Assembly: GCF_954871325.1 (NCBI RefSeq)
Contig: NC_088775.1
Span: forward strand, 19,507,561-19,571,560
Direction: 5' to 3'
Origin: Gordionus sp. m RMFG-2023
Lineage: Eukaryota > Nematomorpha > Gordioida > Chordodea > Parachordodidae
DNA length: 64,000 bases
Part shown: one piece after another, positions 22,703-34,549 of the stretch
How the letters are laid out: each line of letters starts with the position of its first letter
Position numbering within the stretch: position 1 is the stretch's first letter
Translations under genes and position numbers: made by a program
The notes under the pieces: model-generated
Seen by the model: only the letters and a program-made list of their open reading frames with translations
Database searches by the model: none
What the model was told of the DNA's origin: nothing

Positions 22703-24355
22703 CTAATTGTATAAAGTACAAATTATTTGTATAATAAAATTATATTTAAAAATTAATTAGATATGCATATAGATAACCATATTATTGATCGTAAATTATC
22801 GATATTTTATGTTATTTGTATTTTCAATATATTTTTTTGTCAAAGGATGTGTCTAATCTTAGTGGTGTGTTAATACGTAATGACGAGCCCCTTTAGATAA
22901 ATATCATTTTTTGGTATTTTAAATAATTGGTATTGGTTAAAGTGAAAAATATAATAGTTCTAATTATAACTTTTTTTAAAATAAAATTTTAATATTATAT
23001 CGAGAGCTGTGCGTCAGTCGGCATACAACAATAAGATGAACAACTCTATGATTAACCATAAAAAGACAAATACAAGAGCAAATCAACTCTGGGTAAATCT
23101 TGCGTCATTAAATTTGATATGTGGACCGCTCAATGGAAGATATACGATGTATCGGGCCATCAATAAAGGGTAGCAAGTCTGATTTTAGGCCTATTAGGAA
23201 AGAAAGTAGTACCCCCAATTTTTTTAAAAAATGTTGGCTTTCTGGATATAAAAAAGAGTATCTTGATTTTATTAGGACATGAAAAGGACATAACTAAAAA
23301 AAGTTACTTTGATTTTTAAAAATACATCTCAATCAAAATTATATTGTTAATGCTATATTTTTATTAGTTTCTACTGCGTAATCATTGGTAATATCAATTG
23401 TAAAATAGTTACAATTTTCTTAATTATATATATTTATTAATTGAAGCCCTAACAAAGCGCAATTAAACTAAATCAACATTGTTATCATATAATATTTGTA
23501 AAATCATTTATCATTTTATTTCTTTTCAGCTTATTTAAACATATTTATATTTTTATATGTGGTATTTTTCAAATAATCATTGCAAGTTTTGTATTCAAAT
23601 AACTCAAATATTCTATGATGTTTAAAAAATCTTTACTGCCCCCCTCAATGGACAGAGCTAAATCGGGTCTCGGGTCATCGGAGTAGAATGCCATCCATTA
23701 TGGAGAGACCTGCTGAATGGTGATGTACATCAATTAAAGTCATGGTTAATACTTCATTTGTAAAGTTAACTAATGAAAAATTTATTATTATTTAATTCCT
23801 TTAATTTATTTTACAAGTAAAAATATCACTCACTAAAAGGCATAATAATAATTATATCAAATCACAAAATCAACGACGATTTGATTTTTAAACTTTGGAC
23901 TGGCCACTGATTTCACCAGCGCACTGCTCTAATTGTATCATATTTCACCAGTGGCATCCTAGTTTTTATAAACGTTCTAAAGATTGAATATTTTGATCCA
24001 AGCGATGAGAAAGCTTTTCCCCTAACAAAAACCCACTAATTTGACTATTAAGTTTAGGGTCAATTTTTTAATAATAAATAAGATCAGCTCGAATTCACAA
24101 TTTTAAGAAAAATTTAGCATTGATATTTATAATGTATAATCGGATACAAAAAAATAGCGGATAAAATTTTTATTTAGATAATTGACTAATAGAAATTTAA
24201 AAAACATATATTGTTAATGTTTGTGTTTATTCTATTCCATATAGACATTACCATTAAAGATCGGATCAGGTTATATCAGGAAAATCGGATGGCCGTAAAA
24301 AGCCCCATCAATACCCTCTAAACCAATTAATATCTAGGAAATTTATATGAAATAC
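22703..24355. other. Intron stretch with no recognised feature
   Basis: Intron between two UPA-coding exons. A+T-rich with two G+C-richer patches near 23000-23180 and 23640-23730 that show no open frame or known motif. Confidence 0.5.
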
Positions 24356-24452
24356 CTGGCAGATACTGTGGTGGTAAAGGATACATAATTATTTACGAAA
24401 GTTAACGGCGTTGAACCAGTTATGTCTTCCCATTGAGCGGGAGTAATGCCAC
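24356..24452 (-). CDS. ANK: Ankyrin exon: ZU5-C/UPA junction
   Basis: Product [19 protein letters not shown], then [13 protein letters not shown]. This is the highly conserved ankyrin segment [18 protein letters not shown]. Enters in phase 1 after ATGAAG and leaves in phase 2 at CCAG/GTATTT. Confidence 0.96.
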
Positions 24453-25329
24453 CTTCATTTTATATAATAATTTATGTTGAGTATAAAAAAACGATTATAA
24501 ATATATACAAAATTAAAAACACGTTGCACGATTGAAATATAATGGCATAAGTATGTAATGTGCGAATACGAATAATAGACACAAATTCGTAACTTATTAC
24601 TATTAGTCGGAATTGAATTGGGATCAATATCTTATGCTTTGAGAATCACCGTTCGTTATACATTAAAATAAAGTCCCAAATATTAACTTTTGCATTGGCA
24701 TATGTTTTTATTATTCTTTACCAATATCAAATTATTTAATTCTATAAGTAGTTAAAGGTACTTTAATAATTTCTTTCTTTTTTCTTTAAGAAAAATATAT
24801 TGGATATTATTTTATAATCTATCTAAAAATTGTTATTTTTTACACCCCTTTTAATTTATTTAATAAGATAATAATAAAAGTTGCCCTAACTGATATTTAA
24901 TTATATTTTCATTGACAAAAAATCGAATACGTTCACGTTCATAATTGATTTGCAAAAAACTTCTCTAAAAATTTAGGTTGTTAAAAGTTACCTTTAAACA
25001 AGAACTAGTTATATTATTTCAATCAAAAGTGACTAAAAAGCAACTAATTACATTGCAATTTGTGAGTTACTTTATAAATAATTAGTATGTAAATATCATG
25101 GAGTTGTTTCGCCAAGCGAAGGCCTTATGAGAAAAAATTGCCTCTATTAATTAGATATAGGCAATTAAAGCGATTCACGAAGTCAAAAGAGAAAGAACGA
25201 AGATGAGAATACGAGAAAAAAACAAGTCAGGAACTGAGAAAAAGGATTTAGAAGCAATATAGGTAATGTCTTGAGAATAAATAGACTGAAATGGTTTGAT
25301 AAGTTGAACCGAAAGCAAAGGATGATTGG

Positions 25330-25522
25330 TTGAATAGATGCCGTCGGTTGGAAGTGGAGGGAGTAAGATCTAGAGGGCGACCAAAGACATACTAGATGAA
25401 AGTGCTAGATAATGACATGAAAAGGTTAGGTTTGACCCGGGGCAATGCGGACCAAGTAAAATGGAGAAAGGCGATTAGAAGGGAAAATGGCCACCTGGAA
25501 AGGGCCACTAAACGACGATGAA
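25330..25522 (+). pseudogene. LINE 3' end fragment
   Basis: The plus strand reads NRCRRLEVEGVRSRGRPK, then MKVLDNDMKRLGLTRGNA and VKWRKAIRRENGHLE, ending in a stop. This is the familiar C-terminal tail of many LINE ORF2 proteins (RGRPKKTW, DMKxLGL, DRxxWRxxI). It is truncated 5' and has at least one stop. It lies only about 30 bases downstream, on the plus strand, of the border of the ankyrin exon at 25555. Confidence 0.75.
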
Positions 25523-25554
25523 GATGAGGTTAATAAATTATTAAATATCAATAC

Positions 25555-25765
25555 CTGTAATGCTACACAGTAGTCTTAAAGTAGGAGCATCGTTCGATGA
25601 ATTGTATTGATTGATCATACCCTTATTCGAGGCTTGGGGCAATGGTATAGTTAAGGTTATAGGTTTATGAAATTTTCTCCGCCTGGGTTCGATAGTAACT
25701 ACTGGGCTTACTGCAACCCTGTTACCCAACATTTTGGTAACCATTTCTGGCGATATAGGATGGGC
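25555..25765 (-). CDS. ANK: Ankyrin exon: ZU5-C domain
   Basis: Product [20 protein letters not shown], then [20 protein letters not shown] and [11 protein letters not shown]. It is almost colinear with ankyrin [39 protein letters not shown] and LRLLCSITG. Acceptor AAAAAAG, phase 0 in; donor CAG/GTATTG, phase 1 out. Confidence 0.97.
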
Positions 25766-26438
25766 CTTTTTTTATTATATATTTTAGGCTAATAAATTTT
25801 CTGAAAATGACTATCTAATATCTTAAAACATGAAATTGAAAAATATTATATTTTTGCTCATTAATTAGGCAAATAAATAAAACCACTGAATATTAACCAT
25901 TAAGATATAGTTAACCCAATCCTTGAGAGCTGAGATGGGCAAAAAATGGAGACCCGGGTTTGGGTCTAAAAATCGACCAAACCAGCTCTGAACAAGAACC
26001 TCGAGCACAGACCCGGGGTCCAGATGAATAATGTTATTCCAAATAGTTCAAATAAAAACATGGCATCATTTACTATGGTTAAATAGTAAAATCCTGCAAG
26101 CAACTCAGCTTAGGATTAAAAAATTTTAATCGGGACCACTTAGGGCTTAGAAATACCAAAAAATAGGATTAAAATGAATTATTATGTTGGTAGGCCGAGC
26201 GATTAATTCCAGCTATACCATCCTAGTTCAGAATTAGATAAGAACTTTCTGGCCGGATTTGTTTAATTTCATCGCTATTTTTTTATGTTAGACAAGTATA
26301 TTTGATAACATTTGTTTATAAATTCGGCAAGATTGAACTTGAATGGGATATTTAGAATATTTTTGGAATGTTTTTTATAAACAAAAACAAGCCTCTTTTT
26401 TCTGCAATTCTCGAAATCAAAATATATAAAATCAGGTG

Positions 26439-29098
26439 CGTGAAGTTAGCCCCCCCACTTTTGGATTTTTAATGGTTTATCAATTAGACTGATTTATATG
26501 CGATTTGTACCGTTTTCAGTTCGATTTGTACCATTACTGTTTTTGAGATATTCAAAGAACAAAATGGAGGGCCAACTTCACGACAACCCCCCCCCCCCAC
26601 CACTTTTGAATTTAAAAATAAAAAACGTATAGGTCGATAGAAAATGATTTGTACCGTTTTCAGTTCGATTTGCACCATTACCGTTTTTGATATATTCAAA
26701 GAACAAAATGGGGGGACAACTTCCCGACACCCCCCCCAACTTTTGAATTTAAAAATAAAAAACGAATAGGTCGATAGAAAATGATTTGTACCGTTTTCAG
26801 TTCGATTTGCACCATTACCGTTTTTGATATATTCAAAGAACAAAATGGGGGGACAACTTCCCGACACCCCCCCCCCCCCAACTTTTGAATTTAAAAATAA
26901 AAAACGAATAGGTCGATAGAAAATGATTTGTACCGTTTTCAGTTCGATTTGCACCATTACCGTTTTTGATATATTCAAAGAACAAAATGGGGGGACAACT
27001 TCCCGACAACCCCCCAACTTTTGAATTTAAAAATAAAAACGAATAGGTCGATAGAAAATGATTTGTACCGTTTTCAGTTCGATTTGTACCATTACCGTTT
27101 TTGATATATTCAAAGAACAAAATGGGGGGACAACTTCCCGACAACCCCCCAACTTTTGAATTTAAAAATAAAAAACGAATAGGTCGATAGAAAATGATTT
27201 GTACCGTTTTCAGTTCGATTTGTACCATTACCGTTTTTGAGATATTCAAAGAACAAAATGGGGGGGCAACTTTACGTCAACCCTTCAACTTTTGAATTTA
27301 AAAATAAAAAGTGTATAGGTCGAAAGAAAATGATTTGTACCGTTTTCAGTTTGATTTGCACTATTACCGCTTTCCAGCTATTGACCGTTAAAAATATGGC
27401 GCTAAAAATAAAAAACACTCAAAATTTTTTAAAAAAAAATTCTTAACGTACAACGATAGAGAATTTTTTTCTCTTCCTAATGATGCCTCAAATTATTTAT
27501 CTTCATTATTTATTTCGGAAACCAAAATTTAAACCTTATATTATAGCGTGAAGTTAGCCCACCGATATTGAAATTTTGACATTTTTCAAATTTTTAAAAC
27601 GGGATTGATGATTTGTACCGTTTCAAACTCGATTTGTACGATTACCGTTTTCCAGCTATTGACCGTTAAAAATATGGCTATGATAGAATTTTAATTTTTA
27701 TTAAAATATATAATCATTTATATGTTAATCAAATTTTATAGCAAAGTTTAAAAACTCTTTTATAATTTCGGAAAGTTTTATGAGTATTTATAATATCTAT
27801 ATATCATTTCAATTATAATTTGTCAATTTAGAGCTAGCGGGGCTTGCTAAACCATATAGGTCATTTATGCTAGTTAATAATGAAAAAAATTTTAAAATCT
27901 TGAAAAGGCTATTTTTATGATTAATATTTAGGATTTATGTTAAAAAATCATAATTTCTCCTTAAGATCCTTATTTTTCTATGTCCATAATATTTATTAAA
28001 TTAACCAAATTAAGTTTCAATTTTTTATATTTAGCTTATATTTATAAGTATGATATTTTTAACACTAAAATTATTATATACGTATCTTTATTACTAAATT
28101 ATTGTCTTGATAAAAGGAATATGTTCCAATTATAAATCAAGTTAAAAGCTTTTATTCTTGTACGTCCGGAGTTGGAACAGAGTTATAGTGGAATGCGTTT
28201 ATAAAGGCCATTTTAGAGACGGTCATGAGCTGAATAAAAAAAGGAGGTTATCCGGCTAGACACGGGAAAATTTTGCAAATGAAATTATTACAACCAACTC
28301 TAATATTCCATATTATAGTGTCCATTTTTGAAAAATATATATAAATAAGCAAACTATTCAAAATTTATTTAGCATTTTTATTAAAATATATAGATTTATA
28401 AATATATTAAGGTAGGATAAACAAATAAATATATATTTACAAATGTGTGTATATTTTTAGATAAAACTTAATTTGAGACATCATTAGAAAGAGAAAAAAA
28501 ATTACTATCGTTGTACGTTAAGAAATTTTAAAAAAAAAATTTGTGTTTTTTATTTTTGGCGCCATATTTTTAACGGTCAATAGTTGAAAACGGTAATGGT
28601 ACAAATCGAGTTTGAAACGCTACAAATCAGATACAATTCAATACCGTTTTAAAAATTTGAATATCGGGGGGTTAACTTCATGCTATAATATAAGGTTTAA
28701 AATTTGATTTCCGAAATAAATAATGGAGCTAAAACTTAATTTAAGGTATCATTAGGGAGAGAAAAAAAATTCTCTATCGTTGTACGTTAAGAAATTTTTT
28801 TTAAAAAAACTGTGTTTTTTATTTTTGGCGCCATATTTTAAATGCTCAATAGCTGGAAAATTGTATAGTACAAATTAATCTGAAAACGGTACAAATCATT
28901 TTCTATCGACCTATACCCTTTTTATTTTAAAATTCAAAAGTTGGGGAGCTGTCGTGAAGTCCCCCCCTTCCCCCTTTGTTATTTGAATATCTCAAAAACG
29001 GTGATGGTACAAATCGAACTGAAAACGGTATAAATCGGGTACAAATCAGTCCAACTGATAAACTATTAAAAATCCAAAAGTAGGGGGCCAACTTCACG
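26439..29098. mobile_element. Fold-back element with expanded tandem array
   Basis: The ends are inverted: CGTGAAGTTAGCCCCCCCAC on the left and complement CGTGAAGTTGGCCCCCTAC on the right, both followed by CTTTTGGATTTTTAAT-like sequence. A second inverted pair lies inside (27541 and 28690), and the arms remain complementary through CGTACAACGATAGAGAATTT near 27446 and 28770. The left arm carries the tandem array listed separately. All open frames here are products of the repeat. Confidence 0.82.
26500..27370. repeat. Tandem array, about 6 x 134-143 bp
   Basis: The landmark GAACAAAATGG recurs near 26567, 26701, 26841, 26984, 27118 and 27254. Units contain ATGATTTGTACCGTTTTCAG and end in a poly-C run whose length varies from about 6 to 14, which accounts for most length differences. 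In the minus frame the units read as a repeated peptide; I treat this as chance. Confidence 0.9.
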
Positions 29099-30866
29099 GA
29101 CTTTATAAAATATTCAATTTACACTTTTTATAAAAAAATAATATAATAAACTTAACTTCAAAAATATATATAAACTTACTTAAATTTAATTTTAAAATTA
29201 TCATTTTCTTAAAAAAAATTATCTAAGTAAATAACTAAAAAAATAATATAATAAATAAACAACTTCAAAAATATTTTAAAAAAAGCATCATGATGGGACT
29301 GCCATTTTTCATCACAAATTATAAATTTACAACATAATTTCTTTTTATTAAACATGCATGAAGTTTAATCTTTATTTTTTGTCCATATTTAATTAAAATA
29401 ATAAAATTTTACTTTTTTTTACCCCCTTTATTGTATATTTAAAAAAAATAATAATAACTTCACTGTAATAGGAAATTATGTGGGGGAGGTTGTTTATAAA
29501 AAAAAATATACATAGTTAAAAAAAAGTAAAATAAAAATTAATTATATTTAAATAGATTATGGCCGTGACGGTAAATTTTTTTAAAAAAAAATCGGGTTTC
29601 GGCCGTAAAACATTTTAATCAAAAGCACCCCAAATTTAAACAAATATTTAAATGGTAAGAGAATGAGATTAAAAGTTTTATTAATTTAGAATGTATAAGA
29701 TTTAATTTAAGATTAGAAAATGAGATTTATTTTTCCTTACTTTTCATTTATCCGAGCCACGGGTGTAATCCATAGGTGGGTCTGAACCTCGGGTCGGCCT
29801 GAGCACATAAAAGGGTCGTAAATTTTACGACCAAGCAGATTAACAAAACTATGATGGGGTACAACTAACCTCAATTTTAAAACCGTTACCTCATTCAAAT
29901 TTAATACACTATTAATAAAAATTTTATAGATTTAATATTGGTGTAAAAATAAAGCAATTTCTATAAATATAATATTTATATTTTTACTAATAATTTTTTT
30001 TAAATTATAAGATATGAAATGTGTTTTACCTCCAAAAAAACATTTATATCCTAAATCGTAGAAATCCACATAAATGTATGAGAGACCGGGGATCTTATGA
30101 GCCCGAGGTTCCAGTGAGCCTTGGGGTTTTCTTTTAGATTATCAACTAAAATGGGTAACTTTTTAACAAATATGTACAACTACATTATGCATATATGGCT
30201 ATAATTTTTTTAAATATCGGATCATATATAAGATTTTTATGACAACAGATTTATACTCTCAAAAGTAACTTTTTAAAATGATTCAATTAATATAAAATAA
30301 AAAATAATAAAAGTCTTAATTATCCAATAACTAACTTATATAAAAGATTGAATACTATTCTATATAAAATCTTTTCAAATAAAGACAAAAAATATGTTAA
30401 AATAAAACTACCATAAAATCAGATTTTAAACTATTGAGGGTTTGAGCTACTTTTCAGAGGAACATATGAAATTTTAAAGAGCCTTTAAAATTTACTTTTT
30501 CCTATTAAAATTGAGTCAGAATTATATTAGAAAAAAGAAACAACTAATAATGATAATCCGTCCTTGCTAGCCGTTATGAAGAAAACAAACTTATGAACAG
30601 TAAAAAGAAATAAATCGAGATTAATGATACAAGATTCTAAATTGTCTATATAAAGACAAATATTCAAGAAAGAGCAAGAAACTATATGTGAGTCTTTGTC
30701 CCCATTAAATGTTTTTTTTGGGCTATGGATCGTGTTGTAATTATAATCCATTCTTTATTTGTTTAAATTATCAATAATTTTAATTATTATATAATTGTTT
30801 TCCATTATGGCTTATTTTTATCAATAAAGTAGTTGCATTTATATTTAGAACAAATTAATATTTTAC
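29099..30866. other. Intron stretch with dispersed-repeat pieces
   Basis: A+T-rich. A piece at 30085-30125 (GAGACCGGGGATCTTATGAG) resembles the end of the repeat at 39276. A piece at 30540-30730 matches 41600-41790 (CCTTGCTAGCCGTTATGAAG against CCTTGCTAACCGATATGGAG). No gene seen. Confidence 0.5.
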
Positions 30867-31072
30867 AGCTCAAGAGCGCTTTACGGGAAAGCTTATTATC
30901 CCCCGGATGTAGCTCCTCTTTTCCGAAAAATTAATACTGTTAAAAAATTATTTTTATGTAAAGTAAAGCAAATAAATGGAATAAAATATATTATTTATTC
31001 AATATTATCAAGTAATTTTAATTTTATTGATGTTTGCCTTTTAGAGCTCGCATGTTCCCCGGTCTACCGCAT
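30867..31072 (-). repeat. Dispersed repeat, inverted copy of 39276-39467
   Basis: Ends GGTAGACCGGGGAACATGCG (minus strand) and a CTCAAGAGCGC...GGGAAAGCTTAT stretch match GGGAGACCGGGGAGCATGCG and the GAGCTTTCCC...GCGC end of 39276-39467. About 200 bp with an A+T-rich middle. No coding content. Confidence 0.65.
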
Positions 31073-31237
31073 TAAATTTTGCAGAAATATAGTGTGATTA
31101 AAATGAAATATACTGGAAGCCCCAGATCAAAATGTCAATAAGTTTATTTGTAATAACAATTTTAAAATCTGGTATGGAACTCTACCCACCAAAACATCTG
31201 AATATGAATAGTATAAAAAAATTACTATCACTTATAC

Positions 31238-31443
31238 CTGAAGCCCAATCCTGATTCTTTTCGTAAGCGCTCCTTCCGGAAACATGGCCTGAACCATAGG
31301 AACGATGGTAGAACTAATAATTCCCCCCTCGGGTCCTATACTATGAGTCTCTTGGTGAATACGAGATATAATTGCAAAATACAATGGAAAATCATTAGTA
31401 AGGATGCGAGTTATTCTATTGCTTTGCAAGTCGTCTAAACTAT
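31238..31443 (-). CDS. ANK: Ankyrin exon: ZU5-N end and ZU5-C start
   Basis: Product [20 protein letters not shown], then [20 protein letters not shown] and [14 protein letters not shown]. It matches ankyrin ICRIITRDFPQYFAVVSRI, IGPEGG and [15 protein letters not shown]. Acceptor ACCACAG, phase 1; donor CAG/GTATAA, phase 0. Confidence 0.97.
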
Positions 31444-31567
31444 CTGTGGTTTTTTTAAACATTTAATTTGTAGAAAAATACAAAAAAAATATAAGATAGA
31501 TTTATGAAAATGAAAATTATAGATGTCTAACCAAAATATTTTTAAATAACAGAAATTTAATTTAAAC

Positions 31568-31728
31568 CTTCTCCATCAAAACTCTCGTTTAAGACCTCTT
31601 GGACAGCCGATTCGGAGGCTTCCAACACGTGTTCCCTCCAGGTTTCGCCATTGTCGCTACGTAAAATTGTTATTTCTCTTTCGCTGCCTCTCAGGGATGC
31701 AAAGTGTGGAATTTCGATAATAACTGGT
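31568..31728 (-). CDS. ANK: Ankyrin exon: ZU5-N, middle part
   Basis: Product PVIIEIPHFASLRGSEREIT, then LRSDNGETWREH and VLNESFDGE. It corresponds to ankyrin PVIVEIPHFAALRGKEREL and LRSENGDSWKEH. Acceptor ATATTCAG, phase 2; donor GAAG/GTTTAA, phase 1. Both fit the neighbouring exons. Confidence 0.97.
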
Positions 31729-32003
31729 CTGAATATAATTTATATAAATATATAGTTCAAGCAAATATAATTTGTTTACCAAATAGGTTTATAAATTTAA
31801 CTTTAAAAATGGTTTCTTTAAGAGCAATAAATCTTGTATCTTTTTCATATGATAAATAACATTAACAATCTCGTTTATCCTTATAAAATTATTATTAAAA
31901 CATATGTAAAAATTCATTTATTTTTAAGTGTTAAAAATATTTTTTTTAAAACTAGTAATTATAGTAGCATTCTAAAAAATAAGTTAATACTAGAAAAAAA
32001 TAC

Positions 32004-32228
32004 CCCAAAAATTTGGTTCCGGCTGGACCTAATTCCAAAATTCTGCACGCTAGTCCTTCTCCTTCCATAAGTGGAGGAGAATTCGCCATTTTTTCGGGTT
32101 TGACAAATCGACAAGTAACTCTAATGGGCGTGGCTGCCTTGCGAGGTGGTATAATTACCCTTAAACCTGAATGTCTGCATCCTCTCATGGCACCTCCCCT
32201 GGCATCCACCATAAAACTCACCAAAAAT
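32004..32228 (-). CDS. ANK: Ankyrin exon: start of ZU5-N
   Basis: Product [20 protein letters not shown], then [20 protein letters not shown] and [20 protein letters not shown]. This is the beginning of the spectrin-binding ZU5 domain. It keeps the DAR tripeptide, which in vertebrate ankyrins is needed for beta-spectrin binding (knowledge of the family). It enters in phase 2, so it can follow either the linker exon at 48369 or the large cassette exon at 34550. The donor is GGG/GTATTT. Confidence 0.97.
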
Positions 32229-34549
32229 CTTTAATTTACGAGAAAGATAAATAATATGAATAATTTGATTTATACTATATGTGGAATGTCGATCCTAAAA
32301 TTGTAAAAAAATTATAGTCTAAAAAAATGAACTTTTGATTAAAATTTAACTTGTTAGTGAGAGTAAATTTTTAAATATGTTAAAGATTATTGAGCAACGT
32401 GCATTTGCGATTTATTAAGGTACATAAGATTGGGGTTGTTTTTATTTATCTTAATTCGAAATAGGCCTATATATTTTATACATTAAAATTAACAAGTTAA
32501 ATTGCACTTAAAAAAATATAAAAACAAATATAAAAATCATAATATATAAAAAAATTAAAACAATGTAAAAAAATAAAAAAAATAATATTTAATTAATTTG
32601 GCAGGATTTAATGATCCATATATTAGAAACATTGGATTGACAATTTTTGATCGATAATCTTTGCCGCCTTCTTTCTAACCTATATATGATTAAACATAAT
32701 TTTTTTTCCTTTTGTTTTATAACTAATTTTATGGCTTAAGGTTAAAATAGGCCACATGTATATGCTACCGAAAAGAACAATATATTTATCGTTTATGTTA
32801 CGATATTATTTATTAGTTTTTATATTGTCTTCATGAAGGGAAGGAGTTTGAAGAAAAGGATCTGGTAAAACAGATGTATGAAAGTGTAATCTCAAGCAAG
32901 GGGTATATCTTGATTCTAATGGCAGTGTCATCGCATCAGATATGATTTAATTGTCAAGGCTGAGGCCAGGTGATTCCAGCGAGGAAGGTATGTTTGTGAC
33001 TCTAAACGTTCTATTGATGGAATAGTGTCTGGGTATTCTGCCTTTCGAAAATATTCAATGTGGTGGCCCAAAATGTCGAAATTGGTGTTATAAGGGCGCA
33101 TGTCGTTGGTGTTTAGAATTTCGCAGCCTAATCACGATTTTAAACAAGTTGAGGTATATATGTACTCTAATCTGTATACCCTGGGTCATTTAATAAGCTT
33201 TAAAAAAAGGTGACAATTTTAGACTAAAAGTGGTGGCCATATTTTGATCCGTTTGAAAACGGGTTTAAATAATGTCGATTATGCAACAGTAATAATTAGC
33301 TCATTTATTAATTGTTTTATCATTTAATAGTGTTTTCAATGTATTCGAAATCGCTACTGATAATAAATAATTTCGCAGCGTCGCTAAGTAAATATTTCTT
33401 ATTTTAGCAATATATCTTTATTATGGCATGACTAAATTATTCTAAAATATAATTCTTTAAAACACTTTCTTAAATTGGGCCAACCCCTGGCTCAAAAAAT
33501 ATTTTCAAAAATAAAATATACTAATTTTCTTTTTTTTAACCAGTATAAAATTGTTGTTAAAAATTTTATATGATTAAGACAAATTAGTAATTTTATGTAA
33601 CTTTATAAAAATGCCTTTATTTATATACTTAAACGACAGGAAGGCCCTATATTTTTGAAAAAAATTACTTTTTGACTAAAAAAAATTTTATATAAATATA
33701 TTCAGACCTGGTTTAAAAATAAAAAAATGAGCCAATTAAAAAAATGATTTTGCAGGGTTCTATTGTCACTCTTCAGTGTAGAATACAAATGCTTTTCTTT
33801 TTATTTATTCCACGATGAAAGTGGGGGGAAGGGATAAATTTGGAATGTCATATGTAAAACTGTTATCCTTGTTCGTTAAGTTTTTATAATTCGAAATTTA
33901 ATAAAAAAATTTAAATAACCTGGTTTTAAATTTAAATATCTATGAAATCCAATATTTTAATTATAAAATATTAATTTTAAAACGAAAAAATAACAAACAT
34001 TTTTCAATAAAAGAGGGGATACAAATTTTCAATATTGGAAATAGATATGAAATATTTTTATATTAAAATAGGAGAATAAAAATTGAAATTAATAAAGACA
34101 ATGATCCCTTAAACATATGTCTAAAGTAGGTTTAAAATTCTTTAAAACTAAAAATATAGATACTCTATTTAAGTTTAAACTACATTTCGGTTTGTAGTTT
34201 GTGCATTTAATTTTGAATAAAAAGAATAAAAGTGGTGCAACCAGGGGAAGTGAATCCCTGCATTTAAAATTTGCTTCGTACCAGATAAAAATGTTCTGTA
34301 AAAGTTGACCGGCCCGCGGGCCATCCAGTTATCTAGTTAATTTTCCAAATTTTATATTATAAGAGGGCTTGGTTCAAATATAGGATGGTGTTTTTTTTAG
34401 AAGAGGGCCTTTGGATGATAGACAGAAACCTATAATAAGGGAATTTTGTGTTCGGATTCATGTTCTAAAAAAAAAGGTGTTTCGTTCCAAGTCCATAGGT
34501 GTTAATTAAGCATCAAATATTGATTCTCATATTATATAATATTAAATAC
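32229..34549. other. Intron stretch, one G+C-richer patch
   Basis: Mostly A+T-rich without recognised features. The patch 32830-33150 is richer in G+C and holds a Cys-rich plus-strand stretch, CGGPKCRNWCYKGACRWC. I could not assign it to any gene or element. Confidence 0.4.

Noticed and set aside
26484-27249. Open frames on the minus strand with a repeated peptide containing CSLNISKTVMVQIELKTVQI
   Set aside because: They are translations of the tandem DNA array inside a fold-back element. The periodicity follows the DNA unit and frames shift with C-run length, so no gene is inferred.
30527-30751. Minus-strand frame of 74 codons as an ankyrin exon
   Set aside because: The same DNA recurs near 41600-41790, so it is a dispersed repeat; no phase-compatible splice sites.
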